The notes below the pieces were generated by a model that searched no databases, was not told the origin of the DNA, and was given only the letters and a program-made list of their open reading frames with translations. Source: Paenibacillus ferrarius (GTDB taxonomy: Bacteria > Bacillota > Bacilli > Paenibacillales > NBRC-103111). Taken from it: DNA of 64,000 nt. A program made the position numbers and the translations under genes. Location: contig NZ_MBTG01000001.1 of NCBI RefSeq assembly GCF_002027705.1, forward strand, positions 1 through 64,000, given 5' to 3'. Positions 43,401 to 51,700 of the stretch are shown piece after piece; position 1 is the first letter of the stretch, and each line of letters opens with the position of its first letter.

Positions 43401-44749
43401 TGAGAAGTCACAGCCGATGGTAAAGTAATTGTTTTATTAGTTGCACCTGTTGTTACATTTACGATTCCACTTTGAGCATATGTTAGTGCTGTATCAGCAG
43501 AAATATTAATGGATTGATTTCCAATATTGGTTAAGTTTCCGTTTGCATCACGTTTAGCAATTTTATTAGAACCATTACCTGTATTAATTGATAAATCAGG
43601 CGTTTGTGCTGTTCCACCAACAACCACATCATTATTCGTTGAAACAATTGTGGCAACCGTACCTGCACCATTAGCTCCTGCTGCAGCAATCATTAGCCAA
43701 TAGGTAGTATTAGTTGGCACATTTCCTGTCGTAGCTACAATACATTGATAAGTGCTACCGTTATAAGTAACTTTATTTAAGGGAACATACGATTTAGTAT
43801 TGTTATAAGCTTCAATAGCAATGTAAGCAGCAAAACCGCTTTGCCTTGTTGTCTCATTTGTCTGTCGCGTAGTTTCTTGAGTTTGTCTTGTTGACTCAGA
43901 CGATACTCGAGTACTCTCAGCACTGGCACGAGCACCCTCAGCGGTTACCCTTCCAGTTTCAGCAGTCACTCTAGATGATTCTGCTGTTACACGACCACTT
44001 TCTGCATTGACTACATTGGTGTTAGTTGTATTAACTGTAGTAACTGCACTTTGTACACTTACAAGAAGTTGCCATTTAGTAGTATCAGTTAGTGGGTTAT
44101 TGAGATTGGATTCAATTAATGATTGATAAACATTTTGATTAATTGAATCAACTACAACATCATTTATAGAGTAAGATGTAGATGTAGAATATGTACCCCT
44201 GTTACTGCTACCTGCAATTTTTGTCCAATATGTAGTGTTTGTTGGTACGTTGCCAGATGATGACGTTTTTGCTGTATACATATAAGTTGAGCCATTGTAT
44301 GAAACAATGTTAAAGGTTGAATAAACAGTTGAAGGATTGTAAACTCCTTTAGAGACAAAATTTGATGCTGACTGAATAATTTCGTTCAAAGTCTGTGTGA
44401 CCGAACCGTTGTTTAAAGAAGAGCTAATATAGATACGTGAATCAGGAATAAGGACTACTCCTGCTCCGTAATAATTTACAACAAGCGTCTTTCCTTCTTC
44501 TGTGGAGCTAAAAGATATAATACCTGTTGGGTAATCAACAAGGAATTGATTCGATTCCAAAGTATGGGATGTTTTGTTGATAACTTCAAAATAACTTGCA
44601 ATCTGAACTCGATTAAGCTGAACAGGAATCTCATCTAACAAAATGTTACCGTTAATGATTTTATGACTTTCTGATTTTACTATAAAGGGATCATCACTTT
44701 TCCCACTTCTTCGCTCGTAAATCAGCGGATTATCATATTTCAATGACAT
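40448..44749 (-). CDS. Large tail fibre / receptor-binding protein
   Basis: The 1433-residue protein has an N-terminal attachment domain (about 1-125) and three related modules resembling small carbohydrate-binding domains. These lie at about 133-178, 184-230 and 312-355, with NGSTYMYTAKT and GNVPTNTTYWTKIA. A rod of short repeats (ESSRVTAETGRVTAE, then STRQTQETTRQT) runs at 248-304. A lectin-like stretch near 545-690 (DGNCEDLSKWTTATVTL) follows, then a VDAAKATADAALPITGG shaft and a C-terminal QRG...AWEVVEFY tip. It should bind the host surface at the baseplate. The tip is duplicated downstream. Confidence 0.85.
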   Translation of the reverse strand: MSLKYDNPLIYERRSGKSDDPFIVKSESHKIINGNILLDEIPVQLNRVQIASYFEVINKTSHTLESNQFLVDYPTGIISFSSTEEGKTLVVNYYGAGVVLIPDSRIYISSSLNNGSVTQTLNEIIQSASNFVSKGVYNPSTVYSTFNIVSYNGSTYMYTAKTSSSGNVPTNTTYWTKIAGSSNRGTYSTSTSYSINDVVVDSINQNVYQSLIESNLNNPLTDTTKWQLLVSVQSAVTTVNTTNTNVVNAESGRVTAESSRVTAETGRVTAEGARASAESTRVSSESTRQTQETTRQTNETTRQSGFAAYIAIEAYNNTKSYVPLNKVTYNGSTYQCIVATTGNVPTNTTYWLMIAAAGANGAGTVATIVSTNNDVVVGGTAQTPDLSINTGNGSNKIAKRDANGNLTNIGNQSINISADTALTYAQSGIVNVTTGATNKTITLPSAVTSQILFTIKKADSGLGVVNIVTTSSQTIDGISSKTLANQYADITLVSDGSKWIVEFENYYDQVFANPTATSMNLVNGQQVVSASKTSPYNVLNIVGNTLVNLLGRDGNCEDLSKWTTATVTLAFDSINKTVGANSIVATLTSATGAIYISQPKAVNNTKYYLMAADIRNIDATNVSLLVTKGSNNTTIKTANGVPTVSFSLCYTTLAPADLGSETSVYAFLNIAGTTGKKAAMDGVRLYEITAAEKIAIDAMTVVAAQAYIAAKYPYVDDVKHVNAPYVIKYGENLIPPFNEWALHANAVAIEPYKLTLNGTAGNQSSTVIIPSLENTTYTYSGTLPTNTYAQFDFLDVNNSVISVSYALNFTTPIGTKSIRVVLQNTATIGTYTFSNPMLNLGSTAKSFKPRNDDMLAFPNVQLASSVDGTVYDTLFKRDGKYFVEKRFKDTVLDGSLAAAFGADFTGYKGINITIGSVNKPNGYTNDIYNVVKYDGKILKSDNGAATTSDYAVLYDNGHAATGKILISIADTDSGWGETYTPSTAEIQAYFYGWRMAKDTDWGAKYDGVGGRVWLAISGSTNAVATLPITYASSFTTWKPYKLSYQLATPTFEEIQVDAGMSLHEGLNQIEVGQGGVVREKANPYVHVNGNSYINAGDIGSSKLKNRVDKVLSIYKNGKRDDQWIIFSDAYSNGKYTMRIPTPNFDPTATYEVSYTALDQYLLSAPVQVVNGEVASNLKTVVDQLAINQADADARISANEIVARKIYDVMTSDALKAPINNPKFTGDVILSANPTTALGAATKQMVDAAKATADAALPITGGDMTGSIKFRADAPLDIGVEFWNAAGTTRKGFVDSIGSSGAVNGLWIHNQVSGKTLRLLDTGILEYAGNRLWDDGRMRTTNGYVEFYNGSTWQGAGGIKGVQRGITGAADTTVTISAVNMSKSFVTFNNFGSMRSDTYAPYRAVLTSPTTLAIGNAAGNIGSGNLAWEVVEFY

Positions 44750-44777
44750 TTATTCATGCCTCCCTTTTTCTTGTAAA

Positions 44778-44806
44778 ACTAAAAAAGCCACTCAAAGTTG
44801 AGTGAC
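44778..44806 (-). terminator. Terminator after the stalk-domain gene
   Basis: GTCACTCAAC pairs with GTTGAGTGGC-type arms on the minus strand, followed by TTTTTTAG. Confidence 0.8.
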
Positions 44807-44828
44807 CTTAGACAAATAATTTTAACTA

Positions 44829-45329
44829 CTACTTCTTTTCCAATTCAGCTTTCTTTGCCTCAAACTTAGTAAGTTCAGCGTTAAGTCGTTCTAGTTCTGC
44901 TTTGGCTGCTGTTACTTCAGAATCTGATTTAAAACTTCTTGGATCAACAATAGCTTCCTGAAATGCAATCGATCCTTTTAAAAATGAAATTTGACTATTT
45001 GTATACTCTAAACCGTTTTGATAATCAATAACTGCTTGCTCTTCTTTAGTTATTGGAGTCTTCACAACTGCTTCTTTATCTAACATAATTTTTCTCTCAT
45101 TTCCGTTAAATGTTACTTTGTAACCAGTTGAGTCAGCATAATTTCGTACAGGTAAATAGCTGACATCATTTACAATGATAGCTGAATTTTCTAAAGGTTT
45201 TTTATCAACATATACTTGCATTTCACCTTTGACTTCTAAGCCGATGAGACTCTTGAACTCATCAGCAAATGCAGACGCAGATAGAGTTAACGCTATTCCG
45301 AAAAACGCACCAATTATATATTTTCTCAT
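44829..45329 (-). CDS. Secreted copper-amine-oxidase-N-like (stalk) domain protein
   Basis: The 166-residue protein has a signal peptide (MRKYIIGAFFGIALTLSASAFA). A stalk domain follows at about 34-87: VYVDKKPLENSAIIVNDVSYLPVR (here split as VYVDKKPLENSAI and VSYLPVRNYAD) with GYKVTFNGNERKIML. It ends with a C-terminal coiled coil (ELERLNAELTKFEAKKAELEKK region). Such domains are frequent in Paenibacillus and Clostridium surface proteins. Its place between fibre and tail-tip genes is unusual. It may be a lysogenic conversion gene or a secreted factor that alters the host surface. Confidence 0.8.
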   Translation of the reverse strand: MRKYIIGAFFGIALTLSASAFADEFKSLIGLEVKGEMQVYVDKKPLENSAIIVNDVSYLPVRNYADSTGYKVTFNGNERKIMLDKEAVVKTPITKEEQAVIDYQNGLEYTNSQISFLKGSIAFQEAIVDPRSFKSDSEVTAAKAELERLNAELTKFEAKKAELEKK

Positions 45330-45396
45330 TTGAAACGCTCCTTTTATAAGACTTTATGCTTCAAATTATAGCATCATTTTCCATAAAAGGCACATA

Positions 45397-47868
45397 TTAA
45401 ATTGGCGGTCTTGCTTCTAATGCTGCAAGTCGCGAGTTAATTATTCCTAATTCAGTAGCTAGTGTCCTACCTCCACCTGATGAACCAGAAGAGGCAAACA
45501 GATTAGACCAGCTTGGGAAATTTGTTATTGATGAAATATCTATCCCAGAACTAGCTTGTAAAGTCATCTTTCCAAAGGAAGCCAGCATCAGACCAAAGCT
45601 TGATACATACTTTATAGATGCCATTACACTTCCACTATCTAAAAAGTTAATTGCAGGTGCACCTGAAGCATAAGGATCAAAACTTAAATAATTGCTTGCA
45701 TCTCTCATAACATTAATTAGATTTCCGCTAGACTTTAACTCAACTCTTGGAAATGAAAAATTAGATGTCCTAATGTCTGATCCAACGATCTGACTACCAA
45801 AAATGCTTCCACCTGACAAAGTACCAGTGACAGTCAAATTCCCCAATGTACCGCCTGTTGCGTTTATAGTTCCTGTTATGTTAGCTGAGTTTGAAAATAA
45901 ATTCCCCTGCATGTCAACACGAAAAGGGGCGCTGGAGAATGTAGAATTACCAAGTGAAATACCACTCTGATTCATCTTGAATACATTGTTACCAGTTCCA
46001 ATCGTAGCATTGATTCCAAATAATTCTCCAACACGAATTGAAGTTGCATTGATTCCATTTGGAGTGATACTGTTTTGCCAATTAAGTCCGCTATCATTTG
46101 AGATCGCAAGTGTAGCATGATTCAAAATTAGCATATTATTACTGTCTGTTGGAGATGTCATAATAATTCCTCGATGACTTATCTCTATTGTTTCATCATA
46201 ACCACCCTTAACTGGAACTGTGCTGGAATCCCACGGATTGCTGAGTTTAATATTAACAGCATCTACATTCACTCGGGCATCACGCCACCCGTACTTTTCT
46301 GTCGTTAAAGTGTTAGCAGCAGAAATACTACCATACAACTTCTTAAGAAGCTGGGTGTCTTCATCCTTAAACTCCTGAACATTAGAAATCGTCACTTTAA
46401 TAGTATCCGATTCATAATTCTGTTCCAATTGAATAATCGTTGCCTTAATATTGATATCTAACTTTTCAACGTATACTTTAATCTGTGCTCCAAGTCGAAC
46501 TTTTGGCCACATCTTCTGTTCAGTTATTACGCTGAATAAGTCTACAATATCAATCTCGAGTAATATTTTGGGCTCACGAATCTTATCAAATTCAGCTGTT
46601 GCTAACTTCAATAGTTCAGTCTCATTGTCTACTAGATCATTTGTGTATGTACGCTCATTAATGTACCCGCCTCGTTGCCATTCATTTACTTGTGCTTGAG
46701 TAAAATTGTTTGCAATTGATAATGAATTTTTCAACGTAAGAATATTGGAATCTACAGCATTAATACTTGACTTTGTAGTTGCAATTAGACTATTTTGAGC
46801 AGCAATTTGAGCTTCTTTAGCTGCCTTATTAGCGATAATAGTTGAGTTATTTTGGCTATTAGCATTTGCGACAACCAATTGATCGTTGATGATGGCTAAT
46901 TCATTCTTATATCCATATAGGACATTTTCTTGTGATGTTTTAGTTGCTTGTAATGCTACTTTCTGAGCCAAGTATCCTTGCAAAGTTCCAGAAGCAGCAA
47001 CACTTTTCTTTTGATAAGCAACTAGTGCTGAAGCTAATGAATCACTCATGTAATAGCTTGACTTCGTTACATTGCCATTGACATCCTGAGTGAACGGGAA
47101 TAAGTAAAAACTATAATTCTCCAAATAGTTTGATCCTGCTGCTGTTATTCCACTTAAAGTTAATCCGTCTTTCCCAAATACCTTAAGTCGTGTGCAGAAC
47201 TCGGACATATCCTCAGTCTTATTTGCGTTCTTCAGCAATCTACCAAAACTCACATTTAATCCTTCATACGGTGCAACAACATCAATTTTTGTGAAGGATA
47301 TTGTCTGATTTATGCTATTGAATACAACGAGTGCATTAAATGTTTCAGCAACCTTAAACACTGTACCTAAGACCGTATCATCATCAACTGTTGGAGACCT
47401 CCGCATCTGATTAAACGAAGAATCTACAGAGCCAACTGACCATCCAGTTCCAACAAGTATGTCTGTTAATATCTCTGTGGCTGTTTTTGATATTTCACTG
47501 TAGCCGCGGATATTACGCCATGACAATTGCATTGCTAATGATTCACAAGTGACTTCCTTGTAGTCTTCATTATCCGTCATGATATCTGAGATTTGAGTGA
47601 TTACATAATACTCGAATTCAGTCTTCTTTTGAATCTTAATTAGTAAACGTTCTTTAATTAAATCAGCGTTCTTATTCCTAACTAGCTTATGTTGAATCTC
47701 CAAGTTGTAAGGAATACGGAAACTGAGATTATTGATATTCCCTAATTTGGTTACTTGATTGATCTCATATGCCTCTTTGAGAATTGAAAGAGTTTTCTTT
47801 AAAGGATCACAAAGGGATATTCGCGGCCTATATTCATTGACTCTTGTATAGTCTATTTCTTGTAACAT
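45397..47868 (-). CDS. Tail-tip (Tal-like) minor structural protein
   Basis: The 823-residue protein has an N-terminal prophage-tail hub domain (about 20-330: SLCDPLKKTLSILKEAYEINQ, SFRIPYNLEIQHK and ATEILTDILVGTGW). A long coiled coil follows at about 290-390 (LQATKTSQENVLYGYKNELA). The C-terminal half is beta-rich (FGINATIGTGNNVFKMNQSG) and ends with a short coiled coil (GIINSRLAALEARPPI). Its place between Dit and fibre genes fits Tal. No lytic domain is visible. Confidence 0.85.
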   Translation of the reverse strand: MLQEIDYTRVNEYRPRISLCDPLKKTLSILKEAYEINQVTKLGNINNLSFRIPYNLEIQHKLVRNKNADLIKERLLIKIQKKTEFEYYVITQISDIMTDNEDYKEVTCESLAMQLSWRNIRGYSEISKTATEILTDILVGTGWSVGSVDSSFNQMRRSPTVDDDTVLGTVFKVAETFNALVVFNSINQTISFTKIDVVAPYEGLNVSFGRLLKNANKTEDMSEFCTRLKVFGKDGLTLSGITAAGSNYLENYSFYLFPFTQDVNGNVTKSSYYMSDSLASALVAYQKKSVAASGTLQGYLAQKVALQATKTSQENVLYGYKNELAIINDQLVVANANSQNNSTIIANKAAKEAQIAAQNSLIATTKSSINAVDSNILTLKNSLSIANNFTQAQVNEWQRGGYINERTYTNDLVDNETELLKLATAEFDKIREPKILLEIDIVDLFSVITEQKMWPKVRLGAQIKVYVEKLDINIKATIIQLEQNYESDTIKVTISNVQEFKDEDTQLLKKLYGSISAANTLTTEKYGWRDARVNVDAVNIKLSNPWDSSTVPVKGGYDETIEISHRGIIMTSPTDSNNMLILNHATLAISNDSGLNWQNSITPNGINATSIRVGELFGINATIGTGNNVFKMNQSGISLGNSTFSSAPFRVDMQGNLFSNSANITGTINATGGTLGNLTVTGTLSGGSIFGSQIVGSDIRTSNFSFPRVELKSSGNLINVMRDASNYLSFDPYASGAPAINFLDSGSVMASIKYVSSFGLMLASFGKMTLQASSGIDISSITNFPSWSNLFASSGSSGGGRTLATELGIINSRLAALEARPPI

Positions 47869-47878
47869 TTTAAGACTC

Positions 47879-48670
47879 CTAACCTACATTAAATTTATGC
47901 TCATAATTCCAACAGACCTGTACATTCCCAGTAATATTGAGATAGTTTGCGCCTGTAGGAAATGTGAAGAAAACGCTGTTAGTCGTCATATTGTCGTATC
48001 TTAAACTTTCAGTTGAGCTTTCAATGACTTCATTCTCACAATTAATTTTTAATATTTCTCCTACAGATAATCCTGTAAATGAAAGTACTTTACTAGTCCC
48101 GTTACTATAGTTTGTAATTGCAAATGAGCTGCCACTGACAATTTGTACTTCAATGATAGGAGAACAAGACACATCACCTAAGTTTTGAAATGTATACTTT
48201 GTTCCTTCAGGAATGTTTGTCGAGCAATCAACAATATCAGAGTAAATACTTGAATATGCGTATGCATCATTACAATGAGCTTTTAATGTTACATATCCAT
48301 GATTAGCTGCATTTGTAACCAATTCAGGTGTATCAACAAACATCACATAATATATTTGTTTCAAATCTTCTCCCGTACCATCATAAAATTGAAGAGGTGC
48401 GTAGAAGTCCGTTGTTAGCCATCTTGAAACTGATCGTAATTCGTCAGATGTGAACGCATTGGAGAATGCAAAAGTTACTGTGAACTCTAATGGTGATCTC
48501 TGCACCCCTTGAAAATATCGTTTACTATTTCCTCGTATTTCAACTTCCTTGATGGTTGTACTTGCTCCAAATGGCTCAGATTGCATACCAGTGGACAGAT
48601 TGACACTAATAATTCCATACGCGTCATTCGATTCACCATTAAAAGTAAAGTTTTTAGATTGCCTAATCAT
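47879..48670 (-). CDS. Distal tail protein Dit
   Basis: The 263-residue protein matches phage Dit proteins (SPP1 gp19.1 type): NFTFNGESNDAYGIISV at the start, FTVTFAFSNAFTSDELRSVSRWL, APLQFYDGTGEDLKQIYYVM and a C-terminal galectin-like half. Dit forms the hexameric ring joining tail tube and tail tip. It lies between the tape measure and Tal genes. Confidence 0.88.
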   Translation of the reverse strand: MIRQSKNFTFNGESNDAYGIISVNLSTGMQSEPFGASTTIKEVEIRGNSKRYFQGVQRSPLEFTVTFAFSNAFTSDELRSVSRWLTTDFYAPLQFYDGTGEDLKQIYYVMFVDTPELVTNAANHGYVTLKAHCNDAYAYSSIYSDIVDCSTNIPEGTKYTFQNLGDVSCSPIIEVQIVSGSSFAITNYSNGTSKVLSFTGLSVGEILKINCENEVIESSTESLRYDNMTTNSVFFTFPTGANYLNITGNVQVCWNYEHKFNVG

Positions 48671-48694
48671 TATTTGTTCCCACCACCTAACATA

Positions 48695-48725
48695 AAAAAA
48701 GAGCCAGACACTTAAGTACCTGACC
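48695..48725 (-). terminator. Terminator after the tape measure gene
   Basis: GTCAGGTAC pairs with GTGTCTGGC on the minus strand, followed by a T tract. Confidence 0.75.
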
Positions 48726-48740
48726 CGTTGATAGTTCTGC

Positions 48741-51700
48741 TTATTGCAAGCCTAGCTGTTTCATTCCTTTAGATAAACGATTTAATGCATAATCCACTTC
48801 TTGTTTATTGCCATTCAGCGAAGCGATGTTTAGAGATAAGTTATAAGTAGGACTAGAGTTTCCAGATGCATCTTTACCACCAAGCATATTAGCGATATTG
48901 CTCAACGCATTCTGTCCTAACTGAGTGATAAACTTGATAGGATCATTCAATACAACTTCAGACTTTTTCAAGATAGATGGCATCTCATCACTATTTAAAA
49001 ATTTGCTCATCCAACTTTCTTGACTTGTGCCTTGAACTCCAACTTCTCCACCACCATGATACAAAGGGAGACCATTTTTATACCAAGTACCGTTACTGTA
49101 GGTAGCTCCAATTGATGATCCCCACCCTTGATTAGATTGGTGCAGTTGTTTCTTTGTAGCCTCATCAGCAGAATCATATAATGAACTATTCTTTTTCATC
49201 ATATCTCTGGCATTCTTTTCACTTTCTGAAGTAGGAGTGTAATATCCACTTGTTGGTTGATTACCTGAATTTCCGCTAGATCCAGAATTAGGAGTTTTCG
49301 CAAAATTATTTGAACTATCTCCACTTGGATTTCCACTATAAGCTTTCACCAAATTTATAGCATTTTGCAATTTATCTGTGATTCCACTTGTTAAAGCATC
49401 GCCTATCAAAGCGGAGATACCAGCGATATTATTTTTGAAACCTTCCATTTTTCCTGTAATCTCATCGAAATGACCGCCAATGATATCACTTTGGAGCTTG
49501 CTAAATTTTGAAGTATCACTAATGATATTTTGCCAATATAATTCAGCTGCTTTTTTCTGTGCGTCTAAGGAGTCTTTTGCAACCTTATATCTATCATCTT
49601 CAGCTTTCTTAGCAGCATCAACTTTTTTCTTTTCAGTCTCTAAAGCATCATCTAGACTATCTGTCCGTAATTTCTTAGTTCGGTCACTTTGCAGCTTTTG
49701 AATCTCATCTTGCTTATCAGCATATTGTTTCTCTAGTTCAGTAAGTTTTGACTTTCCCTCTAGAGAATCATCTAACTCATATTTGTTCTTTTTGGTTAAA
49801 AGGTCTTGAGCTTCTTTTTGAGCTTTAGCTAAAGAGGCATTAAAAGTATCAGTGTCATCGTCACGATTCATCGCCTTTTTAATATTGCTAATACTCTCTT
49901 CAAACTTCGTCAGTTCGTCATCAAGGTTCTTTTTAACCAATTCATGCCGCTTATCTTCAGCTTCTTTAAGCCCTTCATAATAATCATTTGAAGCGTCTTT
50001 TATCTTATTGATAACATCTTTAAGGTTGTCGGCAAGTTTTTTGGAATTCGATTGCTGAAGGTCATCCAACTTTTTACGAGCATCAAAGACTTCCTTATCT
50101 GCTTTAAGTTGCTCGGATGTTGTTAGAGCAGTAATACCTCGTTCTTGTGTCCATCGTTCATCTGCCATACGTTTACGAGCATCCAATACCATCTGAGCAA
50201 TCTCTATTTCAGATTTCCCTGCCATAGTCATACGGTCAGTTTCATCTTGAATCCACTTGTCTGAATGGGTCATTTGAGTCTTCTTTAAAGCGCTGTCAGC
50301 TTGAATGAGATTCTTATTTATCTCTTCTTGTTGTTCAGATGTATACTCGCTTCGTTTATCACTTACACGTTTCCAAGCTTCATAGACCATTTGAGCAACT
50401 TCAACTTCTGATTTACCCATGAGTTCCATTGTAGATTTCTCATTTGAAATCCAATCCTTAGAAAAGTTGAATAGAGACTCTTTAAGTTTTTTCTGAGACT
50501 GTTCAATATTAATTTCATAGTCCCACCAAGCGCTTGATAAACTTGCAAGATTAGTTTTAGCTTGATCAAGTTGTTGAAGCAATGCGTTTTGTTGCTTTTG
50601 GTCACTCGTTTTTGCAATTTGAGATTCAAGACTGGTGATATCAGCACGTAGACGAACACCTTCATTTTTCGTCGCTTCCTGTTTTTTTTGAGTGATACCA
50701 ATTTGTTTAGTCAGTTCATCACGATAGTCTTTAGATGTTTCATTGTAACGAGTCATGACTGATTCAGATTCTTTAAGTTGAGTATCTAAATCGCGTAACG
50801 AATTTTTATAGATATCAATTTTATATTTCTGTGAGTCATCAAAAGGTGAAGGAGTTTCACTACCTGAGCCAATTCCTTTAGCTTTATTAACAATTCCCTG
50901 TTGAGCCCTGTAAATATTCTCATCAATACCATACAAATCTTCAGCATTGAGATCTTCAAACTGTCCTCTGATTTCTTGTAGCTTTGTAAGTTGTCCTTTT
51001 GCATCTTTATAGCCATCAGATTCCATATTCACAAGATGCTGAAAGTCTTTCATTTTCTCATCAAACGAGTCTTTACGATCTTTATATTCTTTTGTGTCTC
51101 TTTTTGTTTTTCCCGATGCACCAGCAAGAGGATCGCTTTTAGGATCTAAAATAATTTGGGTTGATTGTGCTGACAATTCGTCTAATCTTGTTTGGCTATC
51201 CTCTAACTTTTTTTGTAAGTCGTTAGATTCTTTTTGCATTGCCTGAAGTTTGTCGTTTTCTTTATAAGGGCTATTTGAAGCTTTTTCGAATGGATTCAGA
51301 GGTGTGATATTCTTGTGATACCATTTTTCAAAAGCACCTAACCCTCCAAATTGTATTGATTCTACTTTTTTTGCAGCTTTATAGGTTGGCGACTCTGCTT
51401 CTTGATCAGCTTTGGCTTTTTGAACTTTAATTTCTTCTTGGAGTGCCGCTATCCTTGTTTTAGCCTGAGTAATTTTTGATTGAGTCTCATCTTTGTCAAT
51501 TTGAATGACCTTTAAAGTACTAGTCATTGCTTCTTGTCTCTTGTCTGAGATAGCTTGAATTTCGATATCGACTGATTCTTTTGTTATACCCGCTGTTTTT
51601 ATCCGTTGTTTGCCACTATCGTCTACAGTCTCATTTAATGCTTGTTCAACTTTCTTAAGTTGCCCAGATATAGTTGCTTTTTGTTCTTCAGTTAAATTTT

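Noticed and set aside
43860..44010. Short repeats suggesting a CRISPR array
   Set aside because: They are codon-level repeats in the fibre rod (ESxRVTAE), too short and without spacers.
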